Both the position numbers and the translations under genes were made by a program. A stretch of 64,000 nt of DNA from Zygaena filipendulae. Lineage: Eukaryota; Arthropoda; Insecta; Lepidoptera; Zygaenidae. Position 1 is the first letter of the stretch. Each line of letters opens with the position of its first letter. The notes beneath the pieces were generated by a model, which saw only the letters and a list, made by a program, of their open reading frames with translations, did no database searches and had not been told where the DNA came from. This document shows positions 11,078 through 22,540 of this stretch, in pieces. The DNA lies in assembly GCA_907165275.2 (NCBI GenBank), contig OU015664.1, positions 11,556,001-11,620,000 of the forward strand, written 5' to 3'.

Positions 11078-14000
11078 CTAACTGTATTGGTAATCACCGC
11101 GTTGACTCCGTGCATCACCGTGCTGATGACGGTGGTAGTGTGCCAGCAGCCACTGCAGCGCCGCTGCGAGGGCGCCGGGGTCCTCGCAGTGGAGGCGGTA
11201 GCACTGCGGGGCGGGGGCGGCGCCGCGTGCGGGGGGCGCGGGCGGCGCGCTGTCGATCGCATGATTTATAGTATCAAGGAAATTTTTGTTCGTCTTGTTT
11301 TTAATCGATTTTGCTTAGCTTGTCATACTAATATTATAAACGCGAAAGTTGCTATAGATGGATGTACCTATGAATGTTTGTTACGCTTTCACGCAAAAAC
11401 CACTGAATGGATTTTAATGAAATTTTTATTATTCTACATGACGGACTAAAAATTCAAATTTCGTACACCAGCCAGTTGTAACTTCTATTGTATGTCTACT
11501 TACTATTCAATCGAACGCTCAACCTGTTGATACTAGAGTTGACAGATGTGTTCATTTCTTATCATACATTTTCATGCAAAACGAATGCAGAAAAGAGCCA
11601 GTCTCGGTTAGAACTTCCATCCTGTTTCGGCGAGACCCGAAACCGAGATACCGAGATATCCCGACGAGAATGTAGAGTGCGCCTTATAGCTTAGTATGCG
11701 ATCAAGTGAATCTGTATGTTGGGATGTGTTATTATCATTCCCTCCCTGTTCTTGTATGTTACCGTCTGTAAAGATGTTCGGAGCGCAGCTCGCACAGCAG
11801 CCGCCGCCGGCAGCGTTCGCTGATCGGCGCGACCGGCGCGACCAGCGCGACCGGCGCGACCGGCGCACGCGCGTCGTCCGCGTCCGACCGCCGGAACGGG
11901 CTCGACAAGTATCTGGATACAAGGACATGCTCGCTTTCTTTCAAACTATGTCTTGACAGCCTGATTATCGAAAAAACCTCTTCCCCTTGTATTCTTCCTA
12001 TTGTAAAAAATAATTAAAAAACATAACAATTCATTCGCGTTGACTTTGCTCTGTCAAAATTGTTATGAATTTCCAAAAAATCTTATATACCTACATAAGT
12101 ATAAACGTTTAAAATGGTAATTACTAACTTGTCAAACTTTTCTTTCAAATCTATAACTGGACTAATTACAAACATTTAAATAAAATGTATTCGAGTAATC
12201 GGTGTACATAAAAGAAAACAAAAACTTAGTATCATATAGGTACAGTTGAACATAAAACCTTCTCCTTTTTGAAAGTCGGTAAAAAAGAGCGTTAAATGAC
12301 TCATATGACCTGTCAGCGTGTCGCCAACTTATATGATTTTCACATTTTTTTTTACAGACAGCTGGTGGACTAAAGTATGACAAAACAAGGATCCTCTTAA
12401 AGATGAATGTCATGATGTGACCGCACTGACTCGACCGGAAACCAGATTGGAATTGGGATGGCCACTTTTCTCGTGAAAGTTTTAAGAGTATGAGCGTGAT
12501 TTTTAATTTTTTTAGAGATCTAATAATGATAAATCTTACCATACAGAGTAAACTAGGCAAGTTTCTATCTAAGCATGCCGCAATTAAATTTTATAATGTC
12601 AAATACTTTCGGCGAATTCATATGATATCAATACTAGGAAAACATACTGAAGATGCGTCAGCTTACTTATAGTACTATAAGGTACTAGTACTATAAGGTA
12701 GTAGTAATATTAGTAAGATACTAGTACACTAGGTACTAGTATCGTACTAATATTATAAATGTGAAAGTGTGGATGTTTGTATGTTTAGAGGTTTGTTACT
12801 CAATCACGCAAAAACGGCTAAACGGATTGAGATAAAATTTGGCATGCATATTGTCAGGGGTACAAAGAAGGACATAGAGTACTTTTTATTCCGGAATTCC
12901 CGCGGGAACTCCGAAAATTACCGCGAGTGAAACCGCGGGCACAGCTAGTAGTAATATATATTATATTATGCACCTATAGTAAGACTTCTTTAATTTGATT
13001 TTTTTTATGGCAACATGCTGGGTGTCTGACCATAGCTAACCTGATTTCAATGATGGTCGAAAATTGTAAACACACCGTTAAGATGAAAAACTGTAATTGC
13101 ACGTTTGATGTAATTTTATTATCTTGCCCTATCTGTTTTATATAAATCTGTGGCCTCTATCGTAAAATGACTGCACTTTTATTGAAATGAACATTTGAAA
13201 TAAAGTAATTCTCATTGATCTGTAGGAAAATAGCTTCACAGCATTTCATTATATGAAATGATGAGTCAATAAAAACGGCTTTTTATACTGTCGCGTCATA
13301 GCGTGAGTGAAGATTTTTTTTTAATATTCCCATTGTTAACTTAAAATGTGTGTTGATGAAAATTGTAAATATGATAGACGTGGCAGCGTCCGGCTTTCTC
13401 GCTTGTGTAACACCGGACGTAGATGGCGTCCTTCCGGTGAGTAGCGGAGTTAGAGCATGCACGCTCGCGAGCCGTTACGAGTTTTTGGTAATTCACTAGT
13501 TTATTTTGGTCTACAGAAGGTTAAATTAATATGTATATCGAAGATGTTATATATATGTTATGTTATATGTTTTTTTAGCTGTGCCCCGCGGTTTCACCCG
13601 CGGTAATTTCGGAGTTTCCATGGGAATTCCGGGATAAAAATGTCCTTCTCTGTACCCCTGAAAACGTGCATGCCAAATTTCATCCAAATCTGTTCAGCCG
13701 TTTTTGCGTGATTCAGTAACAAACATCTAAACATCCAAACATCCACACTTTCACATTTATAATATTAGTAGGATAGTAGGGTGATACTATCTGTGCCCCG
13801 CGGTTTCACCTACGTGAGTTTCGGAATTCTCGCAGAGACCTCAAAGTAGCCTTAAACCTTTCCTGAACTTCGTCAAATATTTCAAGATCAAAATTTACCA
13901 AATCGGTCCAGCCATTCTCGAATTTTAGCGATACAAACGAACAGTAATTCATTTTTATATAAAAGAAGAGAATATACAACGTGTTAATGAATCAACCAAA

Positions 14001-17000
14001 AACCTGATACACCACATTTAAAAAAATAAACAAAAATCTGACTAAAAGATAAAATTATGTCGAAAAAATTCATAGTTTAAAAGTTATTCAACATTAGTTT
14101 GGAGGTGACCTATCTTCGAAATTTCAAGCGCTACGCCCGCGCCTACGTGTCAATGGCTGATTCGATGTCCTTGCTACGGGCGGCGCGGCGTACGCACCAA
14201 ATATTGAATTATAAATAATTTAGACATGGCCTAGTAAAAATTCTAGTTTTCAGTTAATTCATTAACACGTTGTATAATATGGTATAAGGGAAAGGGTTTT
14301 CAGGTGGACGTGGCGAAAAATGGTCAAGGGAATGGTCGGGTTCAATTTTGATACATACTATTATAATAAAACTGTTTTATAGTTGATATATTTTTTATAT
14401 ATTTTTGTTGAACTACAAAATATGTTACAACGTGTAAGGAAAAGTACATCTACAGTAGGTACTTTTATCTCGGAATTCCCGCGGAAACTCTGAAATTAAT
14501 GCAGTTATAACTGCGGAAGAGCTATTTTAATATATTTTATGCGTTGTTTGTGGGCTATCGTGACTCATGTGCAAGTTTGGCTGGCAGTTGAGTGTTGCCA
14601 CTGCGCAGGAAATTAACAATCATCATTATTACTGCCATCGATCCGTGTATCTATAGTAATCGATGAACTCGTGCTCGCATAGATCGATCATACGTTGTGT
14701 AACCAATTAAATAGACTCAGACTGAATCGTTTGAATCGTTAGTAGATTTCGGTTTCAATCACGCGATCGTTCGTTCGTCCGATGTTTTTTTTCTGTTATA
14801 TTATTCGAATGGTCACATTATTTAGATTTTTGTGTTAGTTTTCATTAATGAAATATCAGCATAAAATCAAAGATCTAGTATTTTGATTATCAACATCGGT
14901 AGTGGCTTTAATTAACGTAAAGTGCTTTAATAAAATAAATAATGAGTTGGGTATTTCACGCTGACTAAATGCACTAAGTATGTACATCCTAAATATAGAC
15001 AATATTAAAAATGCGAATTTGAGTTTGTTTGTTTTTTTACGCTTTCGCGACTTTTTATCATGGAGTTCGTGAGGGAGTTTCAAAATCTACACGGAAGAAA
15101 TAGCGGAGAACAGCTAGGACATTATCATCATCGGATCAGTCGAAAGACGTCAGTGAACTTAGGCCTCCCCCAAGGATCGGCCAGTAACGACTGACCAACG
15201 AGCGGACCCGCGCTTCCCGCACCAACGGCCACCATTCACCAAGTCGTCAGTGCATCTTGTAGCGGGCCTACGCACGCCGCGTCTTCCAGTTCATGGTCGC
15301 CATTTGAGAACCTTCCTGCTCCATTGCTCGTCAGTTCTTCGGGCATCCCTGCCTACTGCCACTTGAGGTTTGCTATTTTTCGGGCTATGAAACTTCGAGC
15401 ATAGCCCTCTCCACAGTCCTTTGGGTGACCTTGTGCATTCTTATAATATATTATAGGGAGAAGTAAATGATTTGAATGTAACTTACGGATTATTGTTGGG
15501 ACTGTTGATGGTGACCACGTTGGGGGTGAGCGCGGAGACAAACAACCCCACGGGGATGAGTGTCGTCATCAGCTCAATCACACCCTTCCACGGGTTCGAC
15601 CTGATGCAACACGTATTAACAGGCTTCAAACCAGGAGGTAGACTATTCAACGTGACTTTACAAAAATAAATCCGAAAAACTTATACATATAACAGTATTA
15701 ATCGGGTATGTAACTTCTCAATTCGCATGTACATAATATGTTATTTCTGTTCATTAAAGTCCCAAATTACATATCGGTTTAAATGTGTTTTAATGTTCCT
15801 GAAAGTTTTGGAATTAATTTATATAGAATTGTCGATATTTTTTTTATTGCTGATCGATTTGCTCCCGTAATAGTGCAGTGGAATGAGACCGGAATGTGTT
15901 GCGTCATGGGTGGATATTTTTTTTATGTAGGTAAATTATCTCGCATTTATGTTGCATCAGAATCGTTTATGATTTTATTTCGCACTTGCTAATCCAAGCC
16001 GATTGTTTGTTAAACATGATATAAAAGCAGAATTACAAAAATTAATGATTTTATTTCCTGGAGGTGGAACTACGTGAAACACAAAACACCTGTCAATCAC
16101 TTCGCACTCTCCTCGCCGTTTCACCTTCGTATTTACATTAAAATTATGATTAGCATGTATAAATTATTAATAATTTGTCTCGACACTAGCTCTTTCCATT
16201 ATATTCCGCGATTCATTGCAGATAGAAACTCTCCTTATGTAATCTCGCACTAAGATCTTACCACTTATAGAATAGTTAAATATTGTAAATTATGATTTGT
16301 ATTGAAAAGTGAATAGCAATAGTAATATGATTGGTGTCATGATGTACAGATGATAGATCGGTCGGGGATTTTTTTATGAATTAATTTCACTTAATTATCT
16401 CCTATTTTCTTTTTCAGATATCTCTAAAAAGGTGAGCGAGAGAACAGTCATCGTCATGATTCATCAAATTATTAAGAAGTTTTAACTCACGGCTTTCTGA
16501 TGTAGTTTTCCTTAGCTCCATCATTGGTATGGAACACGTGGTGATCCTCATATTTATATTCTTCAGGCTTGTCCGTGAACACCACCGGGAGCTGATACAA
16601 CCCTCCGGCTGGTACCCGGGCGGCGCCCTCCCCGGGCGGAACTGTCATCGGGACTTCCTGGGTAGGTTCCGATTCGAGCGTAGGTTGTTGCCAGTGTGTT
16701 TTCGCTTTCGTATAAATAGGACTTTCGAATTTGTAAGGGTAATACTTTCCTTTGTTATAAAACTCTTTTGGAATGCTGTTGTCAACAGTTTTGTAGCTTT
16801 CTTTTGACGGACTGTGGAAAGATTGTAAGATATTGTTTTAAACGGAAAATATCTATTAAAGTGTTTTTCTGATAACAATTACAATTTTATAAGATCAAAA
16901 GATTCGGATGTATAACCTTTCTTCTATAACAAAGAGGGATAACAATGTAGAGTTAGATAGTAAAGAATTAAAATTAATTAGCCTGTTTCGAAGAATACAC

Positions 17001-18322
17001 GAACCTACGAAAAAATACTACAATAACTAAATTGCAACTTTATAATCGTAGAACAACTTCGTATTTGGTTCTAAATACCTGCAGAAATTTTTCTTGTATT
17101 AACCAATAACAATATATTTTTAAACACTTAAATAGCATAGTACTTATCAATTTGTGTAAAATAATTTACCTTTTATACACAGATGGTTCGTTAAAAACGG
17201 GCGTAAACGATTCGTTGGGTGCAGAAGGCGGTGGTGTTAGCTCCAGTCCCTCGTCGATGGTTCCTAAGTGCACGCTGGGCCTAAACGCACTGCTATTATT
17301 TCTCTCACCATCCACTGGCTCGTTGTAATCACCATCGGACACTTTACCATCATCACTCTCAGTCAGATTCGATTCAGCGAACGACGTCTCCAATTTCCAT
17401 ATAGTTGCATCTTGTTTCATTTTACTTGTTTTATTTTGTTGGTCGTTGGTTGCGGTTGTGTTGTTGCGGCCGTCATTAGTTTTTGTTACCTTCGCAACCG
17501 GGTACAGAGTTGTCACTTTGTGTTCAGTTGGTTCGCGGTCGTTGAACCCCTGTGTTGTGATGCGGTTTTGTTGGCAGATCACGTCGGAAGCTATGAGGAG
17601 GATCCACCACGTCCATAGAAGCTGTGATAATTGAACAAATAAAAAAAAGAGTTTCACCCTTTGCCCCCTTGCTGGTTTGGGCTGTATAATAAATGCATAA
17701 TGCATGCATGCATGCATAAATGTATATATAAATGTGTATAAATAGAATATGCCTCAAGTTTATATTGAGAAAGGAGTAAAAAAACAGCTAGAATACTTGT
17801 AAGATTCTCAATAACTGTGAAAGTAAAGTTAGTGGCGATGAGAGGCTAAAAGGTTAAAGCCTTCTCAAGCTAAAAGAGCTGGATCACCGTGCGATTATGG
17901 TGACTATTTGTGGCGGAAACTGCAGCTATGAATTTAATTGTTATTAAATTTTAATAACTTAATAAAAAATATCTGTCAGCACCGTTGGTGTAGTGATATG
18001 TTACTCTGACTGTAAACCGGGGTCGTGGGTTCGATCCCCGCATCAGGAAAACATTTAAGATTAAAATTGGTGTTTCCCACGAGTTTAGAATATATCATAA
18101 TTATTCAAATTCAAATAATTAAGTTATTTCGACATCTTTATTTGTGTTATGTGTTAATTATGTATTCACAAGTGTTAAAACCTTTTTTGTAAGTTTCCAA
18201 TATACACTGGGAGTTTTTTGCTATGTTACTTTTTACTATTAATTTAAATTTGACAATATAAAGAATATTAGATTGACAGACAACATGTCTTTAATTACCT
18301 TAAAATACCTATATTTAACCAT
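11078..18322 (-). CDS. Unnamed secreted/single-pass membrane glycoprotein, six coding exons
   Basis: Exons read on the minus strand: 18299-18322, 17170-17621, 16491-16811, 15487-15600, 11763-11960, 11078-11249; phases match at every junction (0,2,2,2,2), giving about 426 aa. Start MVKYRYFK plus LLWTWWILLIASDVICQQ makes a normal signal peptide; this tiny first exon is the least certain part. Residues about 25-160 are Asn/Thr/Ser-rich with several N-glycosylation sequons (NTT, NKT, NLT, NSS, NES). Exon 3 encodes a Tyr/Pro-rich region ending in ENYIRKP. Exon 4 holds one hydrophobic segment, GVIELMTTLIPVGLFVSALT, a likely membrane anchor. The last two exons encode an Arg/Ala/Pro-rich tail with paired cysteines (RLLCELRSEHLYR, CYRLHCEDPG) and stop at 11078-11080. 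I do not recognise the family. Large introns hold Helitron-like and MITE insertions. The final acceptor lacks a good pyrimidine tract. Confidence 0.7.
11323..11426 (+). mobile_element. Helitron-like short element, 5' fragment
   Basis: TCATACTAATATTATAAACGCGAAAG is the usual 5' end of this family, continuing to the GTTACGCTTTCACGCAAAAA segment, then broken and joined to the right end of MITE C (GACGGACTAAA). It lies in the last intron of the membrane glycoprotein gene. Confidence 0.65.
12742..12948 (+). mobile_element. Helitron-like short element, complete copy
   Basis: Starts TCGTACTAATATTATAAATG and ends CAGCTAG, with the core TTCCCGCGGGAACTCC and GTGAAACCGCGGGCAC. TC start and CTAG end fit non-autonomous Helitrons of the kind described in Lepidoptera (Lep1-like). 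Confidence 0.8.
13575..13773 (-). mobile_element. Helitron-like short element, complete copy
   Basis: On the minus strand it starts TCCTACTAATATTATAAATG and ends near CACAGCTAA. It contains ATCCAAATCTGTTCAGCCGT and the CCCGCGG core on the plus strand. Confidence 0.8.
13787..13968 (-). mobile_element. Helitron-like element, second subfamily, partial
   Basis: Shares the CTGTGCCCCGCGGTTTCACC end, but the middle differs (AATCGGTCCAGCCATTCTCG), as in the subfamily at 61791-61984. It sits 13 bp from the preceding copy. Confidence 0.65.
13973..14276. mobile_element. MITE family D
   Basis: Terminal inverted repeats of 24 bp (TATACAACGTGTTAATGAAT plus four bases) match with one mismatch. The interior is non-coding with a GC-richer block at 14125-14190. 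Intron of the membrane glycoprotein gene. Confidence 0.85.
15008..15117 (+). mobile_element. Helitron-like element remnant
   Basis: ATGCGAATTTGAGTTTGTTT and ACGCTTTCGCG at the left and GGAGAACAGCTAG at the right, with the middle largely deleted. Confidence 0.55.
15119..15430 (+). repeat. Interspersed repeat (LINE-derived fragment)
   Basis: Contains AGGCCTCCCCCAAGGATCGG, then GTCTTCCAGTTCATGGTCGC and TGCCACTTGAGGTTTGCTAT. The first block recurs at 34318-34380 and, inverted, near 60345-60385. This is a common Lepidoptera repeat; the parent element is not certain. Confidence 0.6.
17975..18090 (+). mobile_element. tRNA-derived SINE head
   Basis: TTGGTGTAGTGATATG resembles box A and GGTTCGATCCCC is box B, with a CTGTAAACC anticodon-like stem. 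The 3' acceptor side does not pair properly and the sequence runs on into AT-rich body, so I read it as a SINE, not a functional tRNA. Confidence 0.55.
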
Positions 18323-19268
18323 GGAATATTCATATCAATAATAAGTATATAGGTACCGAATATGTTGTCTGGTACCCATAGCACCAGCTTTGCTTAGTTT
18401 ACCACTAGGTGGCGCTTTGTGATAATGTCCAAGTAATATAAATATTCATATAATATCATCTTTCAGCCAACAGTGTTTCCTTATCTTTAGGTATGTTTTA
18501 GGTATTAAAGTATTAGTTTTAAATTATACAGACCTATGGTAATTCTCAAATATTATATTCTGTGCACTAGCTATAGGATTTCTATTCCTAGAAATTTAAA
18601 TCAAGGCCGAAACTAAATTTACCAAAACCGGAACTTCGGTCGTCCATTAATTTTGTAACACAATTAATTACTGTTTTTTGAATTTTTCTTAACTACCTAC
18701 TCTATGAGTAGCTGTGTGTGCAAAAAATGTGTGGAAAATAAAATAGATGTCAGTGTACAATAGAAAATTTTAATATGTTTAGAAGAGTTTCAGTTTCATT
18801 TGAAAAATCTGTTTCGGTCGGACACTAAAAATCTCATGACGACCGGTTGGTCCGGTTGAGTAGTTAAGGCGTGCAAGCGTAACAAACAAATGGACGCCGA
18901 TAAGCAATAACATGTTAAACCACAAAATTAAGTTGTTGATACAGAACTGAGAACGCTTTATTAAGAGTAATAGAACGTTTTTTTATTATGTGTTTGCCTT
19001 ATTACATTTTTTAAATACCAAAAAATTGTTGAACATAAAAAAAATGTTGACACATTATGGCACTGTAATTTTAAAACACGATTTACTTAAAATTATTATC
19101 TATGTATCTATGTCCAAATAAACCTAAATTCGGATTTATAATAGATATTATAGTTAGGAATTAGAATTTACGCGTATAAATCTTAATCAAGTTATCACCC
19201 GTGTAGGAAGCACGTAATGCGTATAATTGAGGTGAGGTTTTTCAGCACGAAGGGGGTCAGTGACTTAC

Positions 19269-19369
19269 TGTTTTCGGGTGAAAGTGATGATCGGCGCGGG
19301 TTGCGCAACCTGCGCGCGCGCACGCTCGGTGACGTCACGCCGGCCTACAGTGCACGCGATCTTATAATA
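19269..19369 (-). promoter_or_regulatory. Candidate core promoter and non-coding first exon
   Basis: Minus strand: TATTATAAG (19361-19369) lies about 25-30 bases upstream of CACTGTAGG; a GC-rich stretch with TGACGTCA follows, ending at a strong donor, CA then GTAAGTCA, at 19268. It lies about 0.95 kb upstream of the proposed first coding exon of the membrane glycoprotein gene and could be its 5' UTR exon. There is no ATG in it. Positional inference only. Confidence 0.35.
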
Positions 19370-19521
19370 TGCCCCCTTAGCCCAGTCGATAATCTTTGAC
19401 AACCTTTAACGCATAGAAAACTAAGAAACGAATTGTCATGGCGTCACGGGCTTAAGTAAAATCATCCAATCAAAAGTCCAGTCTTGCGTAACCACGTTAA
19501 TGATTATTTATTAATGACTAT

Positions 19522-19735
19522 CTGTAACGCGCGGTTTCACCCGCGATAATTTCGAAGTTCCCGCGGAATTATTCCATACAAACTTCGCAACCCCTTTTCA
19601 TCCCCTTAGGAGTTGAATTTTCAAGAATCCTTTCTTATCGGATGCCTACGTCATACAAAGAACACACCCTCCAAGTTTCGGGTCTCTACGACCAGCGGTT
19701 TAGGCTGTGCGTTGATCCATGAGTCATTCAGGACA
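19522..19735 (-). mobile_element. Helitron-like element, third subfamily, partial
   Basis: CGCGGTTTCACCCGCGATAA and GAAGTTCCCGCGG at one end, then a different body (CAACCCCTTTTCATCCCCTT) and AGCGGTTTAGGCTGTGCGTT. Confidence 0.6.
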
Positions 19736-20079
19736 AAGCATTTTATATTTCAGTCTTTTTAGTACCTACCTACCTAGCCTGGTTAACCCTTTAAAAACTA
19801 ATACACGTTATACCCATGAGAGTTATAGATAACGCACAGAGAATAATGTAAATGTAGCCTCAAACCGTCGCAGTGCACAGACAAACCAAATTTGGTTTTT
19901 GTTGCACTGGAAATATGTGAATATTGTATTTTGTACTTATTGGTTTTTTTTTTAAATAAATAATATGTATAGATTATTTGTGAACTGGCATTTAATAGTC
20001 AAAAATTCAAAGTGTTTTTGGTCATATTGATGATATAATTGACCGAAATAATCGTAGAGATAATCCTATGGCCAATGCG

Positions 20080-20228
20080 GAAAGTGAGCTTCTTTGTTTG
20101 TTTAACTTTCACGCCTTAACTATTCAACCGATCATCATGAATTGTGCATAGCGCACACACGTTATCAGGAGTACAGAAATGGACATAGGTCACTTTCTAC
20201 CCTGAAATTCCCGCGGGAACTCCGAAGT
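20080..20228 (+). mobile_element. Helitron-like element, 3'-truncated
   Basis: Contains CGCCTTAACTATTCAACCGA and AATTCCCGCGGGAACTCCGA, then stops without CTAG. Confidence 0.6.
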
Positions 20229-20383
20229 GTTTGTTTATTATTCTTGTGCGTTGTGCAGAAATAAATGTTATTCTATTCGATTCTAAATTAACGTAGGCAT
20301 CCAGTATTAAACTTCAAACTTGAATTTTTCTTATTAAGAGTTCGAATAAATTCCCAATTCAACTGTACTGGTAACACTATTAG

Positions 20384-20570
20384 TTGGACATAGATAAGCA
20401 ATAGTGTGTAAATCGTGTTTTAAAAGTAGGAGCGCCATTTTTTATCAACATATGTTCAATATTTAGTTACATATTTAAGCAATGTAATAAGGTAAACACA
20501 TAATTAAAAGACGTTCTGAATCGATAACTTAATTTTGTGGGTTAACATGTTATTGCTTATCTGCGTCCAG
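20384..20570. mobile_element. MITE family B, copy 2
   Basis: Left GTTGGACATAGATAAGCAAT and right ATTGCTTATCTGCGTCCAG are inverted. The interior AAGTAGGAGCGCCATTTTTT is shared with the copy at 25077-25317. Confidence 0.85.
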
Positions 20571-20636
20571 TTATGATTCATTGTCAGTGGTATTTTAGTC
20601 TAAAACGTATTGGAAACGAATACCTTCAAATACACT

Positions 20637-20878
20637 TACGGCCGCACTCAGAGTCGACTTTAATGATTACTTAGTTAATTATAGATTTTTAAAACAAAAC
20701 TGCCGCAATCAGAGACGTTCAGCAAATTTATATTAATTGGCATTTAACGAGATGTAACTTAATTAGTTAAATGCCAATTAACATTGATTTATTAAACTTG
20801 TCTGATTGCGGCAGTTTTGTTTTAAAAATCTATACTTAACTAAGTAATCATTAAAGTCGACTCCGAGTGCGGCGGTTA
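20637..20878. mobile_element. MITE family A, copy 2
   Basis: TACGGCCGCACTCAGAGTCG at the left and CGACTCCGAGTGCGGCGG at the right, with the same nested inverted blocks as the copy at 5098-5337. The central block has the opposite orientation relative to copy 1. Confidence 0.85.
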
Positions 20879-21034
20879 GTCTAGGGTCCAGTTTAAAAAT
20901 TACATGTCCCTTAAGTACTCCGCAACGCCTGCTCCCATTATTGAGCAATAAACGGTGACTATTGCGTCAGGCGCGCGAGGAGCAGGTGGTATGCGGCTCG
21001 AGTGAAAGTGTCGACCGCACGAGTTATCCGCGGC

Positions 21035-21069
21035 CTGTGGTCTGCGGTCTGTGGTCTGTGGTCTGTGGT
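21035..21069 (+). repeat. Five-unit 7-bp tandem array of RUNX-like sites
   Basis: CTGTGGT, CTGCGGT, then CTGTGGT three times, without spacing. Every unit matches the YGYGGT core bound by RUNX factors. Whether it is functional is unknown; it may be a simple expansion. Confidence 0.6.
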
Positions 21070-21379
21070 CCAATCTCCGGCCGGGTCCACGGCGCGAGAC
21101 CACCGTGGGAACCGACACGCTTCAGCTATTGATTGATTTACTAACGCTATCAGGGTTGCCAGTTGCCGAAACTAATGAAAAGTTGGCAGCCAGAGCACCC
21201 GCGTCAACCCGCATACAATATGGTATCTATATTTTGCTATCGTGCTATATACCTATTATAGAAAAATAATATACGTGTAGTATAAAAAATTCTCGTTTTT
21301 TTATACTAACCGTGATTATAGAACGCGCCCGCAACACACCATGGGAGTTTTAGAATATGGAAAAACAAATCACTACTAT

Positions 21380-21573
21380 TCCTACTAATATTATGAATGT
21401 GAAAGTCTGTCTGTTTGTCTGTCTGTCTGTCTGTTACGCTTTCACGCCTTAACGGTTCAACCGATCATCATGAAATTTTGCATACACGTTGTCAGGGTAC
21501 AGAAAAGGACATAGGGTGCTTTTTAACCCGGAATTCCCGTGGGAACTCCGAAATTAACGCGGGCAACAGCTAA
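21380..21573 (+). mobile_element. Helitron-like short element, complete copy
   Basis: Starts TCCTACTAATATTATGAATG, has a (GTCT)n expansion near the start, CAACCGATCATCATGAAATT and the CCCGTGGGAACTCCG core, and ends CAGCTAA. Confidence 0.8.
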
Positions 21574-21934
21574 TCACCGAAACGGTTAGAAGCATTTTTA
21601 CGGAATTTTCACTGGCAATTAGCTGATGTTAAAAAGAGTAAAAAAATATTTGTTCATGAATTTCCCAAAACTATTTTGCCATCAAAACGGTAGCAACCCT
21701 GACCCAGCTATCTGCGGTTGCGCAAGCTCTCTGCGCCGCCCCGCGCCCGCTACTCGCTACGGTCCATCTCCGCATTTTTATGTGTTTTAATCATATTCAG
21801 CTGTTGCATAACTTATATAATGTGACGATGGGAGTGCTAGGTGTCGCTGCGTGCTTACACCACATACCACATTTTGCCTGTTGTATTTGTCTATACTAAT
21901 CTATAAATAATACTAATAAATAAATAAATAAATA

Positions 21935-22116
21935 AACTAATATTATAAAGAGGAAAGATTTGATTTTTTGTTTGTTTGTTTGTTACGATTAAACACAAAA
22001 ACTACTGGACCGATTTCAAAAATTCTTTCACAATTAGAAAGCTACATTATCCCTGAGTAACATAGGCTATATTGTAATCGGGAATTCTTGCGGTTGAAGT
22101 CGCGGGGAACAGCTAG
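21935..22116 (+). mobile_element. Helitron-like element, fourth subfamily
   Basis: AACTAATATTATAAAGAGGA start after an (AAAT)n run, body with ACTGGACCGATTTCAAAAAT and TTATCCCTGAGTAACATAGG, end CGGGGAACAGCTAG. The same subfamily lies at 35867-36057. Confidence 0.75.
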
Positions 22117-22269
22117 TACCTATTACATACAGACTGTTGTTTTGGTCAACAACGCCCGTCACAGAGGTGGTTGTACTAACGATACTGATGTCAAAAAAAA
22201 TATAAAAAAAAATAATTATTTTTTCAAGGAAAATCCGAAAAAATTATTTATTTTGTTTATACAAGCGGG

Positions 22270-22540
22270 CGAGCCTACGCTACCGGTCGTTGACCGCGCG
22301 GCGCGGCGCGCATCATATGGCATGCAATAGTACCTACGTACATAGTACCTACATACACCCCGCCTCGGTGGGAACGCGGGCGAATGCGGCGGGGCGGCCG
22401 GGCGGCGGGGGCCGGGGGGCGCGGCGATGTGCCACCCCCGCCCCCCGCCCGCCGGCGCTAGCGCCAGCGGCCAGCGCCAGGCGCCAGCTAGTCTGCCTTC
22501 CACAGCCGCGGCTATTGCGCGTGCGTTGTTTCTGTGCTAA
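22270..22540. other. GC-rich island
   Basis: A dense GC block (22370-22500) with CGGGGCGGCCGGGCGG and CCGCCCGCCGGCGC strings, ending just upstream of the decayed transposase. The open frames on both strands are low-complexity Ala/Gly/Pro/Arg. It could be the untranslated edge of the element or an unrelated island. Confidence 0.3.

Noticed and set aside
11087..11449. Plus-strand frame of 120 codons
   Set aside because: Antisense shadow of the last exon of the minus-strand glycoprotein gene, whose frame is supported by splice phase.
11696..11956. Plus-strand frame with a DRRDRRDQRD-type repeat
   Set aside because: Antisense to the fifth exon of the glycoprotein gene; the repeat comes from its Ala/Pro/Val run.
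12162..12560. Minus-strand frame of 132 codons
   Set aside because: AT-rich, Lys/Phe/Ser composition, no splice logic with neighbours and no recognisable motif.
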